Program-made: the position numbers and the translations under genes
In this document: one piece after another, positions 22,072 to 31,600 of the stretch
Layout: every line of letters begins with the position of its first letter
Position numbering within the stretch: the stretch's first letter is position 1
The notes under the pieces: model-generated
The model's input: only the letters and a program-made list of their open reading frames with translations
What the model was told of the DNA's origin: nothing
Databases searched by the model: none
Assembly (NCBI GenBank): GCA_024509875.1
Contig: JAMPIV010016259.1
Coordinates: forward strand, 62,001-126,000
Length of the DNA: 64,000 nt
Direction: 5' to 3'
DNA from: Oreohelix idahoensis
Lineage: Eukaryota; Mollusca; Gastropoda; Stylommatophora; Oreohelicidae

Positions 22072-22445
22072 CTACACTAGGACTGGCCCGATACCCGAGC
22101 TGAAGATTTCGCTTTCTGAGTTGGACCAGATTTCCATTATCTTCTCTAATTTTTTCCAAATGGCTTGGGAAAGCCACCCTGGCCCCTTGTATTTGTATTT
22201 TAATATTACTATCAGCTCCAACAACGCTATCCGCGTGGCTGCCTTATATATGTATGATTTCGTATCCTGTTGGTATGTATCAACTACTGTAACCTGGTTG
22301 TTTGTAGCATTTACTCTCATAATCTTTGTTCTTTCTCTGTGTATTGTAAAACTTAAATATTGTAACCACGCATCTAGTATTATCATTTTGTCTTGCATCT
22401 GGTTACGATACGGAAGAGCCATGTCGTCGACAAAATCTAGATCGT
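22072..22445 (-). mobile_element. LINE reverse transcriptase fragment (motif C region)
   Basis: The minus strand encodes DLDFVDDMAL, a variant of the RT catalytic box, then TIHRERTKIMRVNATNNQVT, the usual LINE sequence after motif C. The part after about residue 60 no longer resembles an RT. It is a relic of a family different from the better-preserved LINEs here. Confidence 0.7.
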
Positions 22446-22527
22446 CAAACTATTGTGCCAGAGTTCACTGAATTACATTTCTGTAAGCTGATGATGTTGG
22501 TTACATATAGGCGGTAGTTGGTGTTAG

Positions 22528-22971
22528 CTAAACCGTAGCCATTACGGAAGTATGCGTCTGGCGCGAGTTAATTAAAGAATTAACTGGGGAGAGGTTTCCC
22601 TGGTCACTCATCCAAGGAAGATGAGTCTGAGGTACAACTGACCAGTTGAGGCAGAGGTTCGGGAAAGGATGGGGATTATGGATAATGGTGATAGAGTTCA
22701 CAACCAGATCCAGAGAATCAGTATGTTTGCTATCTCTCACTCTCGTGTGGCCTATGAACCCCCACATTTCCCCATTACACGAGACCCTAGTGTGCCGATG
22801 GTCAAGAAAATATGGGCCTATCACCATATTCCCAATATGCCTCAATGGGCGTGTAACGGGATCCTTTTCCTTCTTACGAGACGAGAACGGAATAGAATTT
22901 ATCTTTAGCTCTTTCACTGTCTCTCTTTCGCTACAAATGCGACACCTTGGTGTTTTATAACGAACACACAA
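22528..22971 (-). CDS. Unrecognised 147-residue open frame
   Basis: An open frame starting MCVRYKTPRCRICSERETV with a Cys-X2-Cys pair. It shows no domain, signal peptide or membrane segment I recognise. It sits between LINE relics and a MITE, and the opposite strand is also open for about 100 codons. It may be an unidentified transposon fragment or chance. Confidence 0.2.
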   Translation of the reverse strand: MCVRYKTPRCRICSERETVKELKINSIPFSSRKKEKDPVTRPLRHIGNMVIGPYFLDHRHTRVSCNGEMWGFIGHTRVRDSKHTDSLDLVVNSITIIHNPHPFPNLCLNWSVVPQTHLPWMSDQGNLSPVNSLINSRQTHTSVMATV

Positions 22972-23028
22972 GTAACGAAATTTATTGACTAAAGAATATA
23001 CAGTAGTAGTAAAAGTAGTAGTAGTGGT

Positions 23029-23227
23029 CAGTGGCGTACTAGGGGGGGGGGGGGGGGGCGAAGGGGCGGTCCGCCCCGGGTGACAGACAGGAAGGGGATG
23101 CCATCGGACACTATTTATATATTACTTGCTGTTAAAAATTTACTTACTAGTGTATTTCTTTTTTGGGGAATGGGGGTGTCATAGGTAATATCCGCCCCGG
23201 GTTCCAAGTACTTTAGGGACGCCTCTG
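23029..23227. mobile_element. hAT-type MITE with poly-G interior (199 bp)
   Basis: The left end CAGTGGCGT and right end ACGCCTCTG are near-perfect inverted repeats. The 8 bp outside them, GTAGTGGT and GAAGTGGC, match at 6 of 8 positions. Inside are an 18-base G run and two copies of a CCGCCCCGGGT motif near the ends (23071 and 23190). No ORF. hAT is inferred from the terminal motif and 8-bp target size. Confidence 0.75.
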
Positions 23228-23279
23228 GAAGTGGCAGCAGCAGTAGTATCCGCCCCCCCCCCCCCCTTTTCAGTCATGA

Positions 23280-23537
23280 GTGACTATGGGAATGTGTCCC
23301 CAAGGTGATAGCCCTTAACTGCTTTTGCTCCTGGTGTTCCTTTCGGCGTGTAATTTTCTCTTATGCTCATTGTGAGAGCTTCTTTTCGCCCAATCTGAGA
23401 TGGCGCCGTAGGGAGCATCGCCACTTGCTGCGTTCGGCAGCTTCATCTTTCCAGGTTGCTGGATTTAGGTCTAGTGCCCTCATGTCTCTCTTGAACACAT
23501 CTTTGAACCTCAGCTGCGTTCTCCCAACTTTTCTTTA
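23280..23537 (-). mobile_element. LINE C-terminal fragment
   Basis: Minus-strand translation gives GRTQLRFKDVFKRDMRALDL, then WKDEAAERSKWR. This is the C-terminal region of a LINE polyprotein that usually precedes a Cys/His zinc finger. The zinc-finger part after it is too decayed to call. Both ends are uncertain. Confidence 0.7.
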
Positions 23538-24142
23538 AATAATATATATACTAATATATAAATATGCACTTGACTGACTTATAAAATGCACCCACAAATA
23601 TATAAATATCTAATTGGCTGAATGAGTGATTATGCAAAACAGTGAAGTAGTTAACATTCAAATGTAATTAATTATAATGTAGTTAGAATGTAAATGCATG
23701 TATGGTATAAAGAAAGTGTACACCATTCAAATAGTCACTAATACAGTTGCGTGACAAGACTGAATTTTAGTAAACTCGTTTGATTCCTTGAAATACACGT
23801 CATGATGATGACAAATATAACTGAACGTTATGTTCTGTAATGAGCACAGGATGTATCACACTTTTACTTAGATAACACACTAAGACTGACATATATGTCT
23901 GACAGTAAAGCAACTCGAGCGAGATAATTGACAGAACACTGCGAGAAGGTATTTTTTTTACAACAGTCGCTTGAGGCTGCTTGGTTTGTTGTTGTTTGCT
24001 GTTTTGAAAAGGTGATGGCTGGAGAGTGGGCACTTAACAGCTAACCATTATTTCCTCTTCTCGTTCCATCTTGGTCTACCCTGTTCAACCTGAAAATTGG
24101 TTATAATTGGGGTATTTAGTGTCATTTTATTTACTAATTTTG
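23538..24142. other. No recognised feature
   Basis: AT-rich sequence. Its right part, together with 24636-24811 and 25525-25690, may be one T-rich stretch (A-rich on the minus strand) that was the 3' UTR of the E5 LINE before two other LINEs landed in it. Confidence 0.35.
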
Positions 24143-24153
24143 TATTAAATTTA

Positions 24154-24624
24154 ATGGCTGTATACCGCTCCACCTATGTCCCAGTCTTGACATATGGATG
24201 CGAGTCATGGGCAATGACTACAACCCACAAAAGCCAGATCCAAACCTCAGAAATGAGGTACCTGAGGAAGGTGGTTGAAGTAACAAGAAGAGACATGGTA
24301 CGCAACCAGACGATACGTCAAGGCCTTAAATCCCACCCCCTGCAGATCCAAGTAGAACAATCCCAACTAAGATGGTTTGGCCATGTCTGCAGAATGGGAG
24401 AAGATCGGCTACCACGACAAGCATGGGAAACAAAGAGCCAGGGATCCAGACCCCCAGGACGACCCAGAGTCCGCTGGGAGTACAACATTAGACAATCTTT
24501 GAAGGACCGAGGACTAGAATGGAACCAGGCCAGGAGGAAGACAGCCGATAGGATGGTCTGGCGCTCTTTCTTCCAAACCTCTACACCTCATGGTAGAAGA
24601 GGAACGACTAAGTAAGTAAGTAAG
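24154..24624 (+). mobile_element. 5'-truncated LINE copy with (TAAG)n tail
   Basis: It encodes the last ~150 residues of an RTE-like polyprotein (VPVLTYGCESWAMTT ... RWFGHVCRMGEDRLPRQAW ... RPPGRPRVRWEYNIRQ). It ends in four TAAG units containing the stop region. The 11-bp duplication TATTAAATTTA lies at 24143-24153 and 24625-24635, fixing both ends. The frame is open, so the copy is young, but it has no catalytic domain. Confidence 0.92.
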
Positions 24625-24819
24625 TATTAAATTTAAATAACTATTGTCTTTTGCTGTTGCTGGTTTTAATTTATATTAGTATTTGTCATTTTATTTTCAG
24701 TTTTGTATTGTATATAGATAACTATTATCCTTTGCACTCGGTTTTAATTTGTATTAGTATTTGTTCTTTTTGAGTTGGTGTTTTTATTTTTTAAACCTCG
24801 TTGTCTTTCCTTGTCCTAT

Positions 24820-25516
24820 CTTCTTCTTCTTTGATCCATAGTCGCCAACCGTCAAAGCAGTCAGCGGCCATCACGCCTGGTGGCGTCCTGTAGGGCAGCA
24901 ACAAATTGATTCCACCTTGCTCGGTCGGCGGCCATCCTTCGTACAGTGCCCCAACTCTGGTTCATTCTTTGCATTTCGGCTTCCACAGTTCTCCGCCAAG
25001 TTGTTTTTGGTCGGCCTCTCTTTCGCTTTCCCTCGGGGGTCCATAGCATAGCTGTTCTTGTGATGGTATCAGGGTCCCTTCTGAGGACGTAGCCATCCCA
25101 TCTCCAGCGTCTGCCAGCTATGATGGTGTGCTGACGTTCCAAAAACCAATTCTGGTTTCGTGTTTTGCGGTCAGGGCATCCGTTTTCATGCCAATGGCTT
25201 CCTTTCGGCTTTCACCACTGTAAGTCATACGAGCCTGAGGCTCCTGATGTCCGTCCCGCATCAAAGTTTTTTCATCTGTTGCCGTTTCCGTAACATGTGC
25301 GATTTTTTTTTACATAGACAGGGGTGTCGCCCTGTGCTAAAACCTCCATCCTAGAGGACCAGGGTACCAGCTTTTGTCTGACCCCTACCCACGCAGACCA
25401 GTCCAGCTTGGTTGAACCTACCAGGAGTAAATCTCCCACTGGCATAGCTCTGGGGATTGTCAGGGTACACAAGCTGCCATACCGCTACAAGGTATAGGTA
25501 CCATTGATGGCAGCCC
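24820..25516 (-). mobile_element. Internally deleted LINE with both ends, (GAA)n tail
   Basis: The duplication TGTCCTAT at 24812-24819 and 25517-25524 fixes the ends. From its 5' side (right) the element has about 370 bp of leader-like sequence, then jumps near 25145 directly to the LINE C-terminus (RRWRWDGYVLRRDPDTITRT ... KRKRGRPKTTWRRTV ... LQDATRRDGR). A 3' UTR and a CTTCTTCTT complement tail follow. Endonuclease and reverse transcriptase are missing. That is an internal deletion, unlike ordinary 5' truncation. It belongs to the same family as 14686-14915. Confidence 0.85.
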
Positions 25517-25524
25517 TGTCCTAT

Positions 25525-26595
25525 GAGTAGTTATTAAGTTTGCTAATTTTTTTTTTTTTTTCTGTTTTTCTTTATTTTTGTTAATGATTTGTTAGTTTTT
25601 GTTGCTTAATTTCTATTTGGTTGAATGTCTTTTCTGAAGTATTATTTTTGTTATTATTACCAATATTGTCACTTATATACTTTCCTTTGTTTTATGTACT
25701 GTATATATATCGTTTAAGTATTGTTTGGGCTTCCCCTGGGGCATCTATACTTAAAACCTTATCACCTGTCATGTCTATATTGTGATTTCTAAAGTATGTT
25801 TTTAATTCTAGCCTCTGTTGATCGTATTTTCTACAGTGGATCAGGTAGTGGTCTATGTCATTTTCTTCCTGACATTCTTGGCAGTGTGGTTCCTCTATCA
25901 TAAAGTACTCTGCACCGAGACGGAGATGCCACAGCTTTTTGTTTGAGGGTACCTTTAGTTCTTCTCTGACCTGGCACGTCCTTGTTGGTTCTTTCAGCAG
26001 TTTGAACGCGTGTCTGCCTTTTCTACTGTTCTTCCATGTTCGTCTTCCATTCCTCGTTTATAGTTAGCTTCACTTGGCTCTTGATCTCCGACCTTCCCAG
26101 TCCTGCTCTGATATTGTTTTTACTTATTCTTCAATACTTGGCGTTCTGGTCTGCCAACTCGTTACCAGCTATACCTATGTGTGCTGGAACCCACACTAGC
26201 CTCACACTACATCCTCTGTTCCCTAGTGATGTATTAATTGCAAGAATTTCTTCCTTTATATCTGGCCGGCTACATTTACCTGGGTGTTCTAGTGCTTGTA
26301 GTGATGATAGTGAGTCTGTAAATATCGTAACAGCTTCGATTGTTTCTAAACTTTTTAGAATTGCTGCCATCTCTGCGGTAAAAGTCGAAGCCCCTTCAGT
26401 TACACTGTAGCTCTTCTTAATTCCCCACTGTGGTATTACTACTCCTGCACCTAGTTGCCCACTATCACCCTTGGATCCATCAGTGTAGACGGCCAGACTT
26501 TGTTTTGTAAGTTGATTTATGAACTTTCTACTTATCTTTTTGGCTTCCTTATCTTCTATGTTTTGTTTGATCTTTTCAGTAAGTGAGTAGTCTAT
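25525..26595 (-). mobile_element. E5: 3' half of RNase H-bearing LINE, split by E4
   Basis: This is the 3' part of a minus-strand LINE whose 5' part resumes at 60549 beyond E4. The RNase H (about 26131-26540) has YTDGSKGDSG, FTAEMAAIL, FTDSLSSLQAL and HIGIAGNELAD, so all catalytic acids and the His are present. A zinc-knuckle-like tail (CQECQEENDIDHYLIHC) follows to a stop near 25692. The coding frame shifts between the RNase H and the zinc knuckle (about 26130-25900). A T-rich (A-rich in element sense) UTR follows. Confidence 0.85.
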
Positions 26596-28005
26596 TGTGG
26601 TAAAATGCACCGTTTTAACCCTCCAGCTTAAATTATAATGATAATACTGTATTTGAATTTTGTTCCAATACGCCAAGATAGATCCTATACACATCCCGCC
26701 ACCATTGCTCTACCCTGCTCATATTTCTCAAAAGTCAAATTCTAGTGACGTAAAGTTACCGTTTATAACCCGCTACTATAAAAATTTGAAAATTGTCAAG
26801 GTCGATAAAATCTAATGCAAAATATTGGACACTACTTGAATTTTATTTTAACTAACGTATTCTAAGAAGCTATTATTAGTTACAACATGCGACAGTTGTC
26901 GTTAGACGTCGTTTTTTTTTCAGAACGGGGCAAACTGCAGCTGAGAAATAAATAACTACATTTGAAAAATACTCGAGTAATAAATTACAGTAGTTATATT
27001 TTTTTCTTTTCAAGAACGTCGCATTTTCCAAAAAAAAAAAAAAAGCCAGCGAGCGGCTTGCGTTTTGAATCTATTAACGCCACGCAATGGTACCCATCCC
27101 TATTACCAAAGGCTTTTTCGTTACTCCGTACTGATTTTTAAATGTAACATGAAACCGTTTTGGCAGTCGGCCAACACGTGTTTCGTCTTCAAAAAAGACG
27201 GGAGATAGAGAGAAGAGGGGGGTTAGCATGGAAAAGTCTAAACCCACTTGGGTATTGTCAAACTGAAACTAATGAACCAAAATAAGTGCAGGAGAGAAAA
27301 GTACAAAGATGCAAACTTAGATAAAGACGTAGATGAAAACATACTGGTTAGATAAAGGACACTAGCCTGATTAATAATCATTTTCCAGCTTTTAAATCGC
27401 TTCAAAAGTGACGGAGTTATCGCATAAAATAAAAAAAATTGACAACAAATAGACGGACACACTGATATCCCAGCTCAATTTAAAGGTTACATTTTTCTAG
27501 TCGCGTTGGTTGGAAACAAGTCAAATTGGCTTGCCTCATTTTGATAGACACTACTAGTGAGGAAGGGAGAGGTAACTTTGAAGTTTTGCCAGCCTAAAGC
27601 GACACATAGTCTAAACAGTAATATTAGAATCAGACTGACGAACTTATTGATAAACGTACATAAATGTTTGGGATTTTCAAAAAAGAGTCAAATCGGCGTA
27701 GTTTAAACTGATTGGCTAATGTTAGTATAGACATAGAGGGAATAAAACTAACGCTTCTGCTACGCAGGGTGCCACTTGACAAATATTTCCTACAAGCAAG
27801 GTTCAATGCAGGGCAATTAGTGACCGAAATTGCCTTTGCGTCTGAAGCAGCAGCTATCTAAAGTGACCCATTGATAGCCTGTTAACCTTCAACAAATTGT
27901 GTGATTTATTTCATTGATTGCGATAAGATGAATAACCTTTTTTAATACATTATTAGATGTAGAGGCAAACCCAGATAGGGCGCCATAACATTGTGTGTGT
28001 ACGAC
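26596..28005 (+). repeat. E4 5' LTR, left piece
   Basis: Matches 57991-59394 of the 3' LTR with few differences. It is interrupted by E2 after the pentamer ACGAC. Confidence 0.93.
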
Positions 28006-29251
28006 TGTTGAGGATTGTTTCATGCTTACAGACATTTGTTTTGAGCTCGATCCGAAGGCTGTATCATGGAACACCTCAATCGAATAGAGATATATCTCAT
28101 CGACCGATGTCGATGATTGTTGCATGTGTGCATGCATTTGAGTTTTGATCACACTCGGATTGCTGCACCATGGAACATCGCAATTGAATATATATTAACG
28201 ACGTAGTATGCATATCACTATGCATGACGCGTATGTCTTTATAACGTCATTCGACTTGTGGGTTTTGACCCGAACGGCAGTGTGTTTCAGAAGTGTGGCC
28301 ATTGCCACTTATACTGTGTGGTATAACCACTTGGAAAGTGTTTTTTAATTGTGTGGCTGGGAAGCCAATTGAGCAGTGTATTTCATGAACCAAACGTAAG
28401 TCGTCGTATGAATAACGCAGTTTGCATAATTATGGCAGATTAGCCTGGCGTGGTATGCCAAAGGAACATTACGGTACTAGCAATAGTGTAAGACTAGTAT
28501 AGATGGATATTGTACAGCTAGCGGCAAGCGTAAGCCTAGTGTAATGGATATTAGACGACTAGCAGTAGACGTAAGCCTAGCATAATAAGTGTGTTGCAGA
28601 ACTAGCAGGATAGTTAAGTCTAGTGCAAAAGGCTATTGTATAAACTAGCGACGGGAGTAAGTCTAGTTAGCCTCTGAATTTATGCCAAAGGACATTGGCC
28701 GTTAAAAGGAACTGACCTTGAACCAGAACTCTAGATAGAGATTAATGAACATGTGTTAATGAAATAATGAGAACTCTTACAGATCGTACATGAATGTGAT
28801 GTGACTTTTGTTCCTATGTAATTGGTGTCTGCTCATGGTATGAAATTACTAATTAAATATTTTGAGTCGTCAAAATCACGTTCTTATCAACTGTCGTATT
28901 CGGAGTTGAGTTAAATGCTGTTAATATTCCACTGATCATGACCAGTGATGATTAATGTCTTAACACGCTGCATCTCACACTGCCAATATAATCAATAAGA
29001 CAAGAGACTAATACAGGTCAGTCAAGGGTCGAATATTTAATATGAAACATGTTCAACACATAATGTATCACAAGGGTTAAAGCAGACATTATCGATACCA
29101 ACGAACAGTATTACGGAATCCTACAAAAGTGATAAGAACCCGAGGGACTTTGACTCTATAAACTGAATACGCATATAATAACTTGGTCATCCTCAAATAC
29201 TAGAAGTCATCGAAGCACCCATAACATACTGGGGTCCCGAGGCCCGTAACA
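28006..29251 (+). repeat. E2 5' LTR
   Basis: Direct repeat partner of 35467-36714 with only scattered single-base and 1-2 base differences. It contains a five-unit CTAG hairpin array. Near its 3' end an internal TAACATACTGGGGTCCCGA resembles another LTR-end/primer-site junction. Confidence 0.95.
28476..28668 (+). repeat. Five-unit CTAG hairpin array in E2 LTR
   Basis: Five units spaced 41-43 bp begin with CTAGC at about 28477, 28518, 28559, 28602 and 28645. Each is closed 12-14 bases later by a TAAGNCTAG half, so each can form a short stem from inverted ACTAG/CTAGT-like arms. Unit spacers differ in sequence while the arms are kept. The same array is at about 35937-36129 in the 3' LTR. Confidence 0.8.
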
Positions 29252-30448
29252 TACTGGTGTCAGAAAGTGTCTGGATTTCGTGAATACTGGATTCCCCCCT
29301 TCAAGTATCGAAGAAAGTTAAACTGATGATGAACGTTTTGAAGGTAAAATCATTCATTCAAGCCTAACTGGCAACTGAAATGCGCAGGACAGAAAGTGAC
29401 GTCACTATATCGATGCCGTCAACGTTAGCAGACAACATTGCCTGAGAGAATCCGAATTTTCTTCCACCACAAGAGACTGATTCACGCAGATAGAACGGTA
29501 ATCTTCCACTCGAGAACCTGAACTAGTGAAGAATGTATCTCTTCATCAAATTCATCTGAGGCTGCGACGCAGATCGATTGAAGAAACTACGTTCGAAGAC
29601 CGAAGCAATACTTTCAAACGGTTGTCCTACTGCGAAGGTCAAGGTCTACCATCAATGGACTACAGCTGTTGAAGACACGGTTCGGAACTTGGATTAGAAT
29701 TACATGCACTCATGTATTTCTCAGAGGGACAGCTAAACAGATAAGTTCTTGATTTTACTTGGGCGCTTGAGCATTATCATATTGTCCTTGCATTAGCTTT
29801 GGTCTACAGTTCATCGTTACTTTACTTACTTTTTACTATCATCTGTGTTCCCCCATTCATGTTTATTCGTATATTCGTATATTCGTCGTGTTTAATATTG
29901 ACTGGAATTTTCCCAGGAAAACTTCAGTGAATGTTAACTTCTATTAGATTTGCATGCTTATATTCGCTGACTGAGGATCTGACTGATTATATTTTTTCTT
30001 TCGAGTCAGGATATAAATGTTTCCTCAGTTCGCAATATAACCAGATTTTGTGTACTTAGCAGTTTCGTCAAGTGAATTACGTCCTCTTTATTTACGTAAC
30101 CTAATTTCAGTACTGTTGACAATTGTTGTCATGTGTAATCTAAAACTTCTTTGTCTACACGTTTCGTTTAAGACGACTTGTCTTGTTATATTTTTGTGAT
30201 GTAAATTCTTTTCTTTCTTTTACTGATTACTGAGTATAAGTCTCCTTTATTTACTTTATAAGTGTAAAGTGTTGTCGTATAACTGAAAAATCATTTCATT
30301 GTAACTCATTTGATTGTTTTCACTGTCTTTGTCACATGTTCTCCGAACTTGTTTGTTATTGATTAATATATTCATGTACATATTATAGTGAGTTCTATAG
30401 TCCTGGTGTATATTATAGACTATTGAAGGTACTCAGAAACCTATTATC
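29252..30448 (+). other. E2 untranslated leader
   Basis: About 1.2 kb of non-coding sequence between 5' LTR and gag, the expected place for packaging and dimerisation signals. No specific structure was identified. Confidence 0.6.
29255..29272 (+). promoter_or_regulatory. Candidate primer-binding site of E2
   Basis: TGGTGTCAGAAAGTGTCT starts three bases after the 5' LTR, the expected place for a tRNA primer site. The tRNA was not identified. Confidence 0.55.
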
Positions 30449-31600
30449 ATGTCTACACTACAGGAATTCATTGATATTGGAAAAAGTTATGGAAAATCAG
30501 GAGCGGAACTACAAAGTTTTGCAGATACGAAATATGATGAATACTTATCGCGTCTGGAAAGAATGGAACAGCGCGAAATGACTAAACGAGCTGATGAGCT
30601 TAGGAGGTTTGAATTAACCCAAGAGAGGGAAATAAAAGAAAAAGAGATGGCTCAGAAGGAAAAAGAAATATCCATGAAAATGGAATTAGAACGATTGACT
30701 ATAGCTCAACAAGAAAAAGACAGAGAATTCGAGAGGGATAAAATGGCTCAACGAGATAAAGAATTAGCTCAACAAGAAAAAGACAGAGAATTTGAGAAGG
30801 AAAGAATGGCACAACGAGATAAAGAAATGGAATTAAGGAGAATGGAACTTATGCAACTGGATCAAGCCCATAAAAATGCCATGGAAATGGAAACATTAAA
30901 ACTTCATGCAGAAAAAGAAAAAGCTTTAGAATTAGCTAAAGTGCAGTCTGAACAGACTAAGACTGCGGCTGGTACAAATATTTTCTATCCTAAGTTAAAA
31001 ATGCCACATTTTGACCAAACTCGCGATTGTGTTGACTCTTTCATATCTAGATTCATCATCAAGGTCACAGCTCTGAACATACCCAAGGAAAGATGGAGCA
31101 GTCTTTTACTTGATTTTTTGACTGGTGACTCACTTAAATGTTTCATGAGTCTTGATGAAAAGAGCAGAAGCGATTTCGATGTCGTAAAAGAGGTATTACT
31201 AAGACTTTTCCAGTTAACTGAGTCTGGATTCAGAGATCGCTTTCATGCGGCTAAGCCAAGCAAGGATGCAGATTTTGGTGAATTCATTGCATCTATTAAA
31301 CATTTCCTTAGCAGATGGATTGATCTATCTGGTATAAATAAAACATATGAAGGTGTTATAGATCTCATGCTGCGAGATAAAGTTTTATCTGCATGCAGCA
31401 CTGAATTAGAAGCATTTTTACAAGAAAGACATCCTAATTCTATCGATGAGTATGAAAAACTCGGAAGACAGTATGAGACCGCACATCAGAATAAAGATCT
31501 TCATAGATCGACTATTCGAGATCCTATGCCTGTGTGCGCGGCACAACATGATCAGAGACCTCGATCGAAGAGCTTTGATGGACGTTGTCGTTCAGATTAG
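30449..31600 (+). CDS. E2 Gag (coiled coil, SCAN-like capsid)
   Basis: Gag builds the particle and binds the element RNA. The ATG at 30449 is the first in a long open frame and aligns with the start of E1 gag. Residues ~1-35 are a short helical domain (LQEFIDIGKSYGKSGAELQS). Residues ~38-170 are a highly charged coiled coil with imperfect repeats (AQQEKDREFE, MAQRDKE). Residues ~178-350 are the capsid; its second half (FGEFIASIKHFLSRWIDLSG ... LMLRDKVLSACSTELEAFL) resembles the SCAN fold. The frame ends at a TAG (31598-31600) just as the basic RNA-binding tail begins. The same frame stays open beyond it, so this stop either terminates gag early or is read through. Confidence 0.87.
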   Translation: MSTLQEFIDIGKSYGKSGAELQSFADTKYDEYLSRLERMEQREMTKRADELRRFELTQEREIKEKEMAQKEKEISMKMELERLTIAQQEKDREFERDKMAQRDKELAQQEKDREFEKERMAQRDKEMELRRMELMQLDQAHKNAMEMETLKLHAEKEKALELAKVQSEQTKTAAGTNIFYPKLKMPHFDQTRDCVDSFISRFIIKVTALNIPKERWSSLLLDFLTGDSLKCFMSLDEKSRSDFDVVKEVLLRLFQLTESGFRDRFHAAKPSKDADFGEFIASIKHFLSRWIDLSGINKTYEGVIDLMLRDKVLSACSTELEAFLQERHPNSIDEYEKLGRQYETAHQNKDLHRSTIRDPMPVCAAQHDQRPRSKSFDGRCRSD

